Shown piece by piece: positions 25,488 through 33,939 of a stretch of 64,000 nt of DNA. The notes beneath the pieces are model-generated. The model did no database searches and was not told the DNA's origin. It worked only from the letters and a program-made list of their open reading frames with translations. This DNA comes from JAHJQZ01 sp963667595. GTDB taxonomy: Bacteria > Pseudomonadota > Alphaproteobacteria > Rhizobiales > Devosiaceae. Numbering within the stretch: position 1 is the first letter of the stretch; every line of letters starts with the position of its first letter. Position numbers and translations under genes: made by a program. The stretch is from NCBI GenBank assembly GCA_963667595.2, contig CAXXWD010000001.1, positions 806,001 through 870,000 on the forward strand. The letters are read 5' to 3'.

Positions 25488-26514
25488 GGCGAACAACAGC
25501 GATGATGGCTTTGGGTGGGAGGTTGTAGCCGGCCCGGACGATGCTGGCAAACGGATAGATGCGTTCCTTGCCGCCGCCCTGGCCCTGTTCAGCCGCAATC
25601 GCATCAAGGATCTGATTCTTCAAGGCGCGGTGACGCTCAACGATACACCGTGCGGCGAGCCCAAGCAGCGCATCCGCTCCGGCGACCGCGTGCTCCTCGT
25701 GGCGCCGGAACCGGTCGAGGCCGAACCGCAACCGGAAAATATCCCGCTCGATATCCTTTACGAGGACGAGTCCCTGATCGTCGTCAACAAGCCCGCCGGC
25801 ATGGTGGTTCATCCGGCGCCGGGATCGCCTTCCGGCACGCTGGTCAATGCCCTTATCCATCACTGCGGCGAAAGCCTTGCCGGTATCGGCGGGGTCCGGC
25901 GCCCGGGCATCGTGCATCGGCTCGACAAGGACACGTCGGGGGTCATGGTGGTGGCCAAGACCGAACCCGTGCTCAACCACCTCGCCCAACAATTCGCCGA
26001 TCACGGCCGCACCGGTCCGCTCGAGCGCATCTACACCGCCTTCGTCTGGGGCGAGATGCAGGCCCATACCGGCACCGTGGCCGCCGCCCTCGGCCGCGAC
26101 GCCAACAACCGGCTCAAACAGGCGGTGAGGAAGGACGGGCGCGAGGCGATTACCCATTTCCAGACGGTGGCGCGCTACGGCGGAGACGGCTGGAACATCA
26201 CCGCCATCGATTGCCTGCTCGAAACCGGACGCACGCATCAGATCCGCGTGCACATGACCCATGTCGGGCATCCACTCGTTGCCGATCCGCTCTATGCGTC
26301 GGGGTTCGCCACCAAGGCCAACAGATTGCCCGAGGACCTGCGCGACCTGGTCAACGGGCTCGGACGGCAGGCCCTGCATGCACGGCTTTTGGGCTTCGAG
26401 CATCCAACGACCGGCGAGCAAATGGTATTCACATCCGACCTGCCAGCCGACATGGCGGCGCTCGAACAGGCTTTGTTGCCCTATGATCTGGCCCTGGGCG
26501 GCCGGCCGGCATAG
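25486..26514 (+). CDS. RluA/RluD-family RNA pseudouridine synthase
   Basis: An enzyme of 342 residues that converts uridine to pseudouridine in rRNA. An N-terminal S4 RNA-binding domain (about 18-80) precedes the catalytic domain, with the active-site Asp in HRLDKDTSG (near residue 150) and the conserved GRTHQIRVH motif. Which uridines it modifies (RluC or RluD type) is not clear from sequence. The ATG at 25486 shares its bases with the divergent start codon of the neighbouring gene, so each promoter must lie inside the other gene or the upstream start differs. Confidence 0.93.
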   Translation: MANNSDDGFGWEVVAGPDDAGKRIDAFLAAALALFSRNRIKDLILQGAVTLNDTPCGEPKQRIRSGDRVLLVAPEPVEAEPQPENIPLDILYEDESLIVVNKPAGMVVHPAPGSPSGTLVNALIHHCGESLAGIGGVRRPGIVHRLDKDTSGVMVVAKTEPVLNHLAQQFADHGRTGPLERIYTAFVWGEMQAHTGTVAAALGRDANNRLKQAVRKDGREAITHFQTVARYGGDGWNITAIDCLLETGRTHQIRVHMTHVGHPLVADPLYASGFATKANRLPEDLRDLVNGLGRQALHARLLGFEHPTTGEQMVFTSDLPADMAALEQALLPYDLALGGRPA

Positions 26515-26537
26515 CGCTTCCCCTGCCGTCTTGTTTA

Positions 26538-26556
26538 ATGTAAACACTTTTTACAT
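26538..26556 (+). promoter_or_regulatory. inverted repeat in the rpoH upstream region
   Basis: A perfect 7-bp inverted repeat (ATGTAAA with TTTACAT) with a 5-base spacer lies about 255 bases before rpoH, and a 10-bp palindrome (CCCTTAAGGG, 26567-26576) follows. Either could be a regulator site; I cannot name the protein. Confidence 0.35.
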
Positions 26557-26811
26557 GCGGCATCCTCCCTTAAGGGATGAAATGAACAAAATCCTGCCTA
26601 TATGCTGATATCAGATTCACCAAAGATCGTTTCGTCCGCAACATGAAGGACGTGACGATTGGTTTCTCGCGCGTTCGAACCGGAAGGCGATATCCGCCTC
26701 GTGACGAGGCAGGACCCCGGTCCCCGAACACGTTTTTTGTGCGTGCCGAAACCGGACGCATCGCAAACCGGTCCGTTGCCTTTTAAGGGACGGACCCTCA
26801 GGGGGACGATT

Positions 26812-27699
26812 ATGACCCAGACCAATCTGCCCGTGCTATCGAGCGACGGAGGCCTTTCCCGTTACCTTCAGGAAATCCGGCGCTTTCCCATGCTGGAGCC
26901 GGATGAGGAATTCATGCTGGCCAAACGCTACCGGGAATATGGCGACCCGGATGCGGCGCAAAAACTGATCACCTCGCATTTGCGGCTCGTGGCCAAGATC
27001 GCCATGGGCTATCGCGGCTACGGCCTGCCGGTCTCCGAAGTCATTTCGGAAGGCAATGTCGGGCTGATGCACGCGGTCAAGCGGTTCGAACCGGACAAGG
27101 GATTCCGCCTGGCGACCTACGCCATGTGGTGGATCCGCGCCGCTATTCAGGAATACGTGTTGCGCTCGTGGTCGCTGGTCAAGATCGGCACCACCGCCGC
27201 GCAGAAGCGCCTGTTCTTCAATCTGAGGCGCATCAAGGGCCAGATTGCCGCCCTCGACAACGGTTCGCTCCATCCCGATCAGGTCAAGCAGATCGCCAAT
27301 ACGCTCAACGTCTCCGAGGACGAGGTGGTGGCCATGAACGCCCGCCTGACCGGAGATGCCTCGCTCAATGCACCGATGCGCACTGACGAAGGCTCGACCC
27401 AATGGCAGGACTGGCTTGAGGACGAGACGCCCAATCAGGAAGAAGAACTCGGCAAATCCGAGGAAATGAAAGAACGCATGGCGCTGCTCAACGACGCGCT
27501 CGGCGTTCTCAATGAGCGTGAGCGTGCCATTTTCGAGGCGCGCCGCCTACGCGACAATCCGTTGACGCTTGAAGAACTGGCCCAGCAACACAACGTCTCG
27601 CGCGAACGTATCCGCCAGATCGAGGTTCGTGCCTTCGAAAAGGTGCAGGACGCGGTCAAGAAGGCCGCCGCCAACCGGCAGATGACCGAAGACGCCTGA
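26812..27699 (+). CDS. rpoH: RNA polymerase sigma-32 factor RpoH
   Basis: A heat-shock sigma factor of 295 residues. Sigma region 2 (about 45-115, with LRLVAKIAMGYRGYGL and TYAMWWIRAAIQEYVLRSW) and region 4 (about 225-285, with ERERAIFEARRL and SRERIRQIEVRAFEKVQ) are clear. The RpoH-specific box QKRLFFNLRR stands at about 127-136. The ATG at 26812 has AGGGGGA upstream and removes a 51-residue N-terminal extension. The neighbouring genes give no further hint, and many Rhizobiales carry a second rpoH elsewhere. Confidence 0.96.
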   Translation: MTQTNLPVLSSDGGLSRYLQEIRRFPMLEPDEEFMLAKRYREYGDPDAAQKLITSHLRLVAKIAMGYRGYGLPVSEVISEGNVGLMHAVKRFEPDKGFRLATYAMWWIRAAIQEYVLRSWSLVKIGTTAAQKRLFFNLRRIKGQIAALDNGSLHPDQVKQIANTLNVSEDEVVAMNARLTGDASLNAPMRTDEGSTQWQDWLEDETPNQEEELGKSEEMKERMALLNDALGVLNERERAIFEARRLRDNPLTLEELAQQHNVSRERIRQIEVRAFEKVQDAVKKAAANRQMTEDA

Positions 27700-27734
27700 G
27701 CGCCCCGGTATTTTTTCCCCGATGACATGAAGTC

Positions 27735-27758
27735 GCGGCGGCGCCAAGGCGCCGCCGC
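27735..27758. terminator. bidirectional GC-rich hairpin between rpoH and the MFS gene
   Basis: GCGGCGGCGCC pairs with GGCGCCGCCGC around a 2-base AA centre. It lies between two convergent genes, with a TTTTTT run just before it on one side, so it may stop transcription from both. Confidence 0.6.
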
Positions 27759-27766
27759 TTCCCCCC

Positions 27767-29122
27767 CTATTTTCCGTCGATCCGACGGAAATGATCCGGA
27801 TGCATGGCATGGTCGACCACATCTCCGATGAGGCCGAAATGCATTTGATGCAAGAACCCATGCATGCTTGCCGGACGCGTCGCCTCGGAATGATCCGGTG
27901 CCGTCACCAAAAGTGTTGCCAGGGCGCCGACGAACAGCGCGATGGCACAAATGGTGAAGGCGAGTGGAAAATTCCCGAGATCGCCGAGCATTCCGCCGAG
28001 TATGGGAAAAACGATGCCGCCCACGCCATAGGACAAAAAGACGTAGGGGTAGTTGCGCCCGACGCTCGACGTGCCGAAAACGTCGGCGGTGATTGTCGGG
28101 AAAAGGGCGAAGTTGCCACCGAAATTGAAGCCAATCAGCATGGCGCCGAGATAGAGCAGGGCTTCATTGCCCGCCATCATTGGAAAGGCAAACAGGAAGA
28201 TCCCCTGCGAGACCGTCATGACCAATATCGAGCATTTGCGCCCGAGCCTGTCGGAAAGCATGCCCCAGATGATGCGACCGGCGCCGTTGGCGAGAGAAAA
28301 GAACACGGCCATGGCCAGTCCCGCGATGGCACTGGCCGATTGCAGATCGTGTCCTGTCGCCTGTAAGGCTTCCATCGGATAGAGCTTCATCAGCCCCACC
28401 GACATCAGCCCAGCGCCGGCACTGACCGTGAAGGTCAAAAAGATCAGATAGAATTGCGGCGTGCGCAGCATCTCCCGCGCCGTGAAGGCATCGCCGCCGC
28501 GCGCCTTGGCAGGTGTAACGTAACCCTCTGGCTGCCAGCCCTCGGGCGGCATTTTCATCCAGATGGCGCCGGTCACCACCAGAAGCGCAAAGGCGATGCC
28601 GTAAAGCGCGAAGGTCGACCCGAGCCCGAAACGGGCGATGAGATTGCCCCAGGATCCGGCGAGCTGCACCCAGCCGAGCGCCCCGAAACCGAACCCGGCA
28701 ACGGCCAATCCGGTGATCATGCCCTTCTTGTCGGGAAACCAGCGCATGCCCACGGCGATCGGAACGACATAGCCGATGCCGATACCAGCACCGCCGATCA
28801 GCCCGACGCCAAGGGTCACGATCCAGAAATTGGTGGCGCCGGCAAGTCCGGCGAACAGATAGCCGAGCCCCATGACGATGCCGCCGACAAGGGCCAGCCG
28901 GCGCGGTCCATATCTGTCGAGCGCCCGCCCGGCAAAAACCATCACCACCGCGAAACTGGCGAGACCGACGGCGAAGACGATCTGCGTTTCGAGCTTGCTC
29001 CAGCCGGCGGCGCTGAGGGCCGGCGTGAACACGGACCAGGCATAAATGGCACCCAGGCTCAGTTGGATGAGCACGGCGCCCAGAACCACGAACCACCGGT
29101 TCATCGTTGTTTTTTGTGTCAT
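27767..29122 (-). CDS. OFA-family major facilitator transporter
   Basis: An inner-membrane transporter of 451 residues with twelve predicted helices. The sequence FPDKKGMITGLAVAGFGFGA and the terminal layout match the OFA (oxalate:formate antiporter) branch of the major facilitator superfamily, which includes carriers of oxalate, formate, lactate and pyruvate, so the substrate stays open. A His-rich C-terminal tail (MHGFLHQMHFG and further) is unusual and could bind metal. I use the ATG at 29122 (MTQKTTMNRWF); longer frames upstream are Arg-rich and non-hydrophobic. Confidence 0.88.
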   Translation of the reverse strand: MTQKTTMNRWFVVLGAVLIQLSLGAIYAWSVFTPALSAAGWSKLETQIVFAVGLASFAVVMVFAGRALDRYGPRRLALVGGIVMGLGYLFAGLAGATNFWIVTLGVGLIGGAGIGIGYVVPIAVGMRWFPDKKGMITGLAVAGFGFGALGWVQLAGSWGNLIARFGLGSTFALYGIAFALLVVTGAIWMKMPPEGWQPEGYVTPAKARGGDAFTAREMLRTPQFYLIFLTFTVSAGAGLMSVGLMKLYPMEALQATGHDLQSASAIAGLAMAVFFSLANGAGRIIWGMLSDRLGRKCSILVMTVSQGIFLFAFPMMAGNEALLYLGAMLIGFNFGGNFALFPTITADVFGTSSVGRNYPYVFLSYGVGGIVFPILGGMLGDLGNFPLAFTICAIALFVGALATLLVTAPDHSEATRPASMHGFLHQMHFGLIGDVVDHAMHPDHFRRIDGK

Positions 29123-29667
29123 GAATTTATCCGCGACAACCGCGGTCTCCCCTCTCGGATCGGCCGCCACCCCCTGCGGCAGCCGATTTCTCCTGGGACG
29201 GGCCGCGTTCCGACCGAACCGGAGCGCATGCTCAGCCCTCTTTCGGATACGACGTTTTCGGCGAAGGGCCGGTCTTAAGCTCAAGAGCACGCCGCTCCAG
29301 CGGTCTCCCGGCGGGACAGCGGGTGGAATAAGGGATCGGCAAAAAACCGTCCCGCCGGAAGGCACATCCTCTTCTAGGGCAGTCCCGAACCCAACAAAAT
29401 GACACCGATCAAACTATCAACCGGTTTTCGTTCATTTTTAAAGCAAAGCAGGCGGGCGTTACCGGCTCATGATGTCAATTCTTGACATAGACCGATCGTT
29501 CACCCTCGTTCCGTCACTTCACATTCCTCGGCGGTCAGCAATATTGTTGTTTATCAAGCTATTATGAGAAGCTGGCAGCAGGTCCGGGAACGCTAAAACG
29601 ATCGGAATGCAGCGTACTGACTGAACGAATGCGGGTTACTTCGTTCGGTATTGACTGTGAAACGGGC
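29123..29667. other. intergenic region between the OFA transporter and thiN
   Basis: No gene is supported. A 10-bp inverted repeat with a long loop (CCGGCGGGAC at 29308-29317 and GTCCCGCCGG at 29349-29358) lies upstream of the transporter, and 29395-29650 is AT-richer and may hold its promoter. Confidence 0.4.
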
Positions 29668-30366
29668 TCAGAACGGTTCGATGGTTGCTAATTCCGACAG
29701 GAACCCGACCGGCAGAACCAACAGCCATACGCCGTTCTGGCCCGGCGCCGTTTCGATCCTGACCGTTTCCCCGCTCGTTTCGTTGGATGTTCCGGTTCGA
29801 CCGGTCGGTGCGAGCGACAGCCCGTCGAGCGGATAACGAAGCCCTGCGGATCGGGCAAACCGGACCGGTTCGAGCGGATAGACCGACACCCGTGTTCCGA
29901 CCGGCAGATCGAACGTAACCGAACCGGCAAGCGTCAGCGCGGCATCGACCTCATCGACCAGAACCACCCGTCGCTTGGCGCCGTATTTCGTCACCGCGTT
30001 GAGCGCGGCCAGGGTGTGATCGAAGCGCCGTCCGGTCATGCCGAGAGCGATGGTCACCGGCGCCGCGGTCGCATAAAGGCATTTCTCGAAATCGGTGGTC
30101 TCCTGTTCCGTAATCCCGATGACGCGGGCACGGGCCTGCCACGCCGCCACGTCTGAAAGCGAGTCGAGATCGCCGATCACCAATTCCGGCGTCACCCCGG
30201 CCGCCAGCGCCGCGTCGGCGCCGCCATCGGCCCCGACCACCAGCGCCCCCTCGTCGGCCAGGCGTCTCAGCAACGCTTTGTCGAAACTGCCGCCCCCGAC
30301 CACCACCAGCCGTCGCTCGGTCACGATCGGCGCTTCATCGGTCTGGCGTGAGATGGGGGATTGCAT
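29668..30366 (-). CDS. thiN: thiamine pyrophosphokinase
   Basis: An enzyme of 232 residues that transfers pyrophosphate from ATP to thiamine, giving thiamine diphosphate directly. The family signatures are present: ADGGADAAL, VIGDLDSL, TDFEKCLYA and GRRFDHTLAAL. The ATG at 30366 has AAGGATA upstream. It diverges from the thiBPQ uptake operon and sits beside its TPP riboswitch, so uptake and activation of thiamine are encoded back to back. Confidence 0.93.
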   Translation of the reverse strand: MQSPISRQTDEAPIVTERRLVVVGGGSFDKALLRRLADEGALVVGADGGADAALAAGVTPELVIGDLDSLSDVAAWQARARVIGITEQETTDFEKCLYATAAPVTIALGMTGRRFDHTLAALNAVTKYGAKRRVVLVDEVDAALTLAGSVTFDLPVGTRVSVYPLEPVRFARSAGLRYPLDGLSLAPTGRTGTSNETSGETVRIETAPGQNGVWLLVLPVGFLSELATIEPF

Positions 30367-30392
30367 CGGGCTTATCCTTAAACTAGTCTCGC

Positions 30393-30480
30393 GCCGTCTC
30401 GCTGGGGTGCCTCGATAGAGGCTGAGAAACACCCATGGAACCTGAACCAGGTCATGCTGGCGGAGGAAGTCCGAGACGGC
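30393..30480 (+). ncRNA. TPP riboswitch (THI element) controlling thiBPQ
   Basis: The outer P1 stem pairs GCCGTCTCG (30393-30401) with CGAGACGGC (30472-30480) perfectly. Inside are the invariant GGGGTGC near 30404, GGCTGAGA at 30420-30427 followed by ACCC, and the second arm with GAACCTGAACCAGG and CTGGCGGAGGAAG. Thiamine diphosphate binding would fold this RNA and block expression of thiB, whose start lies 75 bases further on. Confidence 0.95.
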
Positions 30481-30555
30481 AAGCGGTCTTCGTCGTTCCC
30501 CGCTTGCCGGTCAAGCTCCCTTTTCTTGCATGCCGAAAACGAAAGGAACCGGACA

Positions 30556-31551
30556 ATGGTCCGCAAACTCGTTTTGGCAGCCCTTCTGCTTAGTCTTTCC
30601 GCATCGTCCGCACTGGCTACGGACACGCCGGAACTCAACATCTACACCTATGACGCCTTCGCCGCCGAATGGGGCCCCGGGCCCCAGCTCAAGGCGGCCT
30701 TCGAACCGCTTTGCGGTTGCACGATCAATTTCGTCGCCACCGATTCCTCCATCGGCGCCCTGAGGCGCATCCAGCTCGAAGGCGCGACCACCACGGCCGA
30801 CATCCTTCTGGGCATCGATACCGCCGTGGCCGGCCAAGCCCGCGCCACCGGGCTTTTTGCAGAAAGCGGCGTCGATACGTCCGGCCTGGATCTGCCTTTT
30901 GCCTGGACGGATACCGATTTCGTGCCGTTCGATTACGGCTATTTCGCCTTCGTTTTCGACAAGACCAAACTCACCAACCCGCCGACGAGCTTCGCCGATC
31001 TCATCGCCCGCAACGATCTCAAGATCATCGTTGAGGACCCGCGTTCCGCCACGCCCGGGCTCGGGCTCGTCTTGTGGATCGAAGCCGCCTATGGCGACAG
31101 AGCCGGCGAAATCTGGTCCGGTCTGTGGGACCACATCGTCACCATGACGCCGGACTGGTCGAGCGCCTATAACCTGTTTCTCAATGGCGAATCCGACATG
31201 GTGCTGAGCTACACCACCTCGCCGGCCTATCACATCGCTGCCGAGAACAACGACAGCTACACCACGGTCGATTTCGACGAGGGTCTTTACGCCCAGGTCG
31301 AGATTGCCGGCATCCTCAAGTCCTCGCCGCATCAGGACCTCGCCAACCAGTTCCTCTCCTGGCTGATCACCCCGGAAGCGCAGGCGCTCATTCCGGAAAC
31401 CAACTGGATGTATCCGGTCGTCACGCTTGACGAAACGCCGGCCGGTTTCGAGAACCTGACGGTGCCGCAAAAAACCCTGCTCTTCGACGATGCCGAAGTG
31501 GCCGCCAAGACCCAGGACTGGATCGCCACTGCCCTTGATGCGCAGAAATAA
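30556..31551 (+). CDS. thiB: thiamine ABC transporter, periplasmic binding protein
   Basis: A periplasmic solute-binding protein of 331 residues with a signal peptide (about 1-21). LNIYTYDAF at the mature N-terminus, GIDTAVAGQA and YTTSPAYH are typical of ThiB. It delivers thiamine, or thiamine phosphates, to the ThiPQ membrane complex. GAAAGGA precedes the ATG at 30556. The TPP riboswitch upstream supports the substrate. Confidence 0.95.
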   Translation: MVRKLVLAALLLSLSASSALATDTPELNIYTYDAFAAEWGPGPQLKAAFEPLCGCTINFVATDSSIGALRRIQLEGATTTADILLGIDTAVAGQARATGLFAESGVDTSGLDLPFAWTDTDFVPFDYGYFAFVFDKTKLTNPPTSFADLIARNDLKIIVEDPRSATPGLGLVLWIEAAYGDRAGEIWSGLWDHIVTMTPDWSSAYNLFLNGESDMVLSYTTSPAYHIAAENNDSYTTVDFDEGLYAQVEIAGILKSSPHQDLANQFLSWLITPEAQALIPETNWMYPVVTLDETPAGFENLTVPQKTLLFDDAEVAAKTQDWIATALDAQK

Positions 31552-31564
31552 AGGGTTTGGGTCG

Positions 31565-33307
31565 ATGAGTGAGACGCCGCTTTCTTCCCTCCCCCAACCG
31601 GGGAGGGATGCCGGCAGCAAGGATGGGGGGGCTTCCGCCGTTGCGGCGATGAACGAGTTTCATCGACTGACCAACGAACCATCCCCCATCTCTATCCCCT
31701 CCCCGCACGGGGGAAAGGAACGTGGCAACAGCTTGCCCCAATCGAGATCACACCTGTTCCGCCGCCTGCCAGGTGCCCTGGTTTCCGCCACTGTCGCCGC
31801 GCTCATGGTTGCGCTGTTCGCCATCATCCTCAACACGGCGGGACAGGGGGCCGGGCGCACCCCCGATATTGCCCATATCCTCGCCGTCAGCACCCTCCAG
31901 GCCAGTCTGTCGACGTTCTTTTCGCTGAGCATCGGCATTGGTATTGCCTGGGCGTTCAACCGGCTCGATTTTCCCGGCCGCGCCACGGCCATCGGGCTTT
32001 TGTCGGCGGCGCTGGTCACGCCGGGCCTCGTCGTTGCCTTCGGTCTCATTGCCGTGTGGGGCCGCACGGGCTGGATTACCCTGCTGCTCGCGCCATTCGG
32101 CATCGAGGTGCCGTCGATCTTCGGCCTTTTCGGCATCGTTTACGCCCATATCGTTCTGGACGCGAGTTTCGCCGCCGCCCTCTTGCTGCCCCGGCTCGAC
32201 GGGCTGGCGCCGACGCGTCTGCGGCTTGGGCGCAGCCTGGCGCTAAAGCCCTGGACCCGTTTCCGCGTCATCGACTGGCCGGCGCTGGCCCCTGCCCTGC
32301 CGGGCCTTGCGGCCATCATCTTCCTTTTGTCCTTCACCAGTTTCCCGATCGTTCTGACCCTCGGGGGCGGCCCGGCCAACCAGACGCTGGAAGTGGCCAT
32401 CTATGCCGCCGTGCGCCTTGATTTCGATCTCGGCGCCGCCGTCCAGCTGGCTCTCGTGCAGCTTCTGGCCTCGGCCGTGCTGATCGTGCCGGCCACCGCC
32501 TTCAGCCTGACGCCGCCGGCCGGCAGCCAGGGGCGCAGCTATACCTGGCCGGAAACGCGTTTTGCCGCCGCGCTCGCCACGTTCGTTCTGGCCGCCGCGG
32601 CACTCTTTCTTCTCCTGCCGCTGGTCGCGGTCCTTTTCGGCCTCGTCAATCTCGGCGACGTCGTTTTTCGTCCCTCCTTCTGGCAGGCGCTGACCACCAG
32701 CCTCCTGGTCGGCTGTGGCAGCGCCGTCATCGCCCTGTTCGGCGGGCTGGCCATCGCGGGCGCCCGCGCCAGAACCAAAGGCGCCGGGACCGGATTCGCC
32801 CTCACCGCGCCGGTCTATGCCTATCTCGCCATGCCCGGCGTCACCCTGTCGCTCGGCTTTTTCCTTGGCGTGCGCGCGCTCGGTCTGGAAACCGATATCG
32901 CCGGGCCCTTCGTTCTCGTCATCGCCGGCGCCCTTTTGGCCATGCCCTATGCCGTTTCCACCCTGTTGCCGGCCCTTTCCGGCAATCGAACCCGCTATGC
33001 AAAGCTGTCCCGGAGCCTCGGGCTTGGCTGGTGGTCCTATTGGTGGCACGTGGATTTTCCGCTGATCGGCCGCGAAATCGGTCTGGTGCTGGCCATCGGT
33101 TTCTGTTTTTCGCTCGGCGATCTCGGCGTCATCTCGCTGTTCGGCACCGCACATCTCTCGACGCTGGGCTGGGCCATGCAGCGCGCGCTCGGCGCCTATC
33201 GCAGCAATGACGCGGCCGCCATTTCGGCAATCATGCTGGCAACATCGATCATCGTCTTCGTGGCTCTGCCGCGTCTTTTCGAAAGGCTGAGCCGTGCTCG
33301 CGCTTGA
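31565..33307 (+). CDS. thiP: thiamine ABC transporter permease with repeat-derived N-terminus
   Basis: A two-domain permease with about twelve membrane helices and two EAA-type loops; 580 residues from the ATG at 31565, which has AAGGG nine bases upstream and lies 14 bases after thiB. Typical ThiP proteins have about 530-540 residues. The extra length is at the N-terminus: bases 31584-31715 are a nested palindromic intergenic-type repeat that is read in frame before the first helix (about residue 60). A start at the in-frame ATG at 31649, inside the repeat, is the alternative. The gene overlaps thiQ by 14 bases. Confidence 0.9.
   Translation: MSETPLSSLPQPGRDAGSKDGGASAVAAMNEFHRLTNEPSPISIPSPHGGKERGNSLPQSRSHLFRRLPGALVSATVAALMVALFAIILNTAGQGAGRTPDIAHILAVSTLQASLSTFFSLSIGIGIAWAFNRLDFPGRATAIGLLSAALVTPGLVVAFGLIAVWGRTGWITLLLAPFGIEVPSIFGLFGIVYAHIVLDASFAAALLLPRLDGLAPTRLRLGRSLALKPWTRFRVIDWPALAPALPGLAAIIFLLSFTSFPIVLTLGGGPANQTLEVAIYAAVRLDFDLGAAVQLALVQLLASAVLIVPATAFSLTPPAGSQGRSYTWPETRFAAALATFVLAAAALFLLLPLVAVLFGLVNLGDVVFRPSFWQALTTSLLVGCGSAVIALFGGLAIAGARARTKGAGTGFALTAPVYAYLAMPGVTLSLGFFLGVRALGLETDIAGPFVLVIAGALLAMPYAVSTLLPALSGNRTRYAKLSRSLGLGWWSYWWHVDFPLIGREIGLVLAIGFCFSLGDLGVISLFGTAHLSTLGWAMQRALGAYRSNDAAAISAIMLATSIIVFVALPRLFERLSRARA
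31584..31715. repeat. nested palindromic repeat inside the 5' end of thiP
   Basis: Two C/G-rich hairpins (CCCTCCCC with GGGGAGGG at 31587-31607, and a second near 31696-31712) flank an inner inverted repeat, GATGGGGG at 31622-31629 with CCCCCATC at 31683-31690. The same architecture, with similar sequence at the hairpins, recurs in the intergenic element at 57567-57691. Confidence 0.65.
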
Positions 33308-33926
33308 AAACCTTCGCTTCGCCCATCCGGGCCAAACCGACCCCTATTGTTTCTCGCTTACGATCGCGCCGGGCGAAGTTCTCGGCATCGCCGGGGTGAG
33401 CGGCGCCGGCAAGTCGACATTGCTCGATCTGATCGCGGGCTTTCTGACCCCGCTGTCCGGCACCATCACGCTTGACGACACCTCGCTCGCCGATCGTCCG
33501 CCGGAGCAACGACCGGTCTCTATCCTGTTTCAGGCCGACAATCTTTTCGATCACCTGAGCGTCGAAAAGAACCTGGCGCTCGCCCGTCCGGACGGCCGGC
33601 TTGCCACGGATCAGGCACAGGCCTTGCTTGGCGCGGTTGGGCTCGACGGCCTGACCCGCCGCCGCGCCGCAACCCTGTCCGGCGGCCAGAAGCAACGTGT
33701 CGCGCTCGCACGCTGCCTCATGCTCGATCGTCCGGTCTTGCTGCTGGACGAGCCCTTCTCGGCCCTCGATCCCGAGACGGCGGAAGAAATGCGCACGCTG
33801 GTGCGGCGTCTGGTCAGCCAGAACCATTGGCACACCCTGCTCGTCAGCCATGTGGCGGCAGACCTCGCCCTGGCAGACAGGCGTCTCGATCTTGCAGATG
33901 GAAAGCTGATGGCCCCGTCGGCGTGA
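33294..33926 (+). CDS. thiQ: thiamine ABC transporter ATP-binding protein
   Basis: An ABC ATPase of 210 residues, short as ThiQ usually is. Walker A is GVSGAGKST (about residues 34-42), the signature LSGGQKQRVALAR, and Walker B LLLDEPFSALDP. It starts with GTG at 33294 inside the end of thiP, with AAAGG upstream, completing the thiBPQ operon under the riboswitch. Confidence 0.94.
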   Translation: MLALENLRFAHPGQTDPYCFSLTIAPGEVLGIAGVSGAGKSTLLDLIAGFLTPLSGTITLDDTSLADRPPEQRPVSILFQADNLFDHLSVEKNLALARPDGRLATDQAQALLGAVGLDGLTRRRAATLSGGQKQRVALARCLMLDRPVLLLDEPFSALDPETAEEMRTLVRRLVSQNHWHTLLVSHVAADLALADRRLDLADGKLMAPSA

Positions 33927-33939
33927 GGCGAGATCGGCG

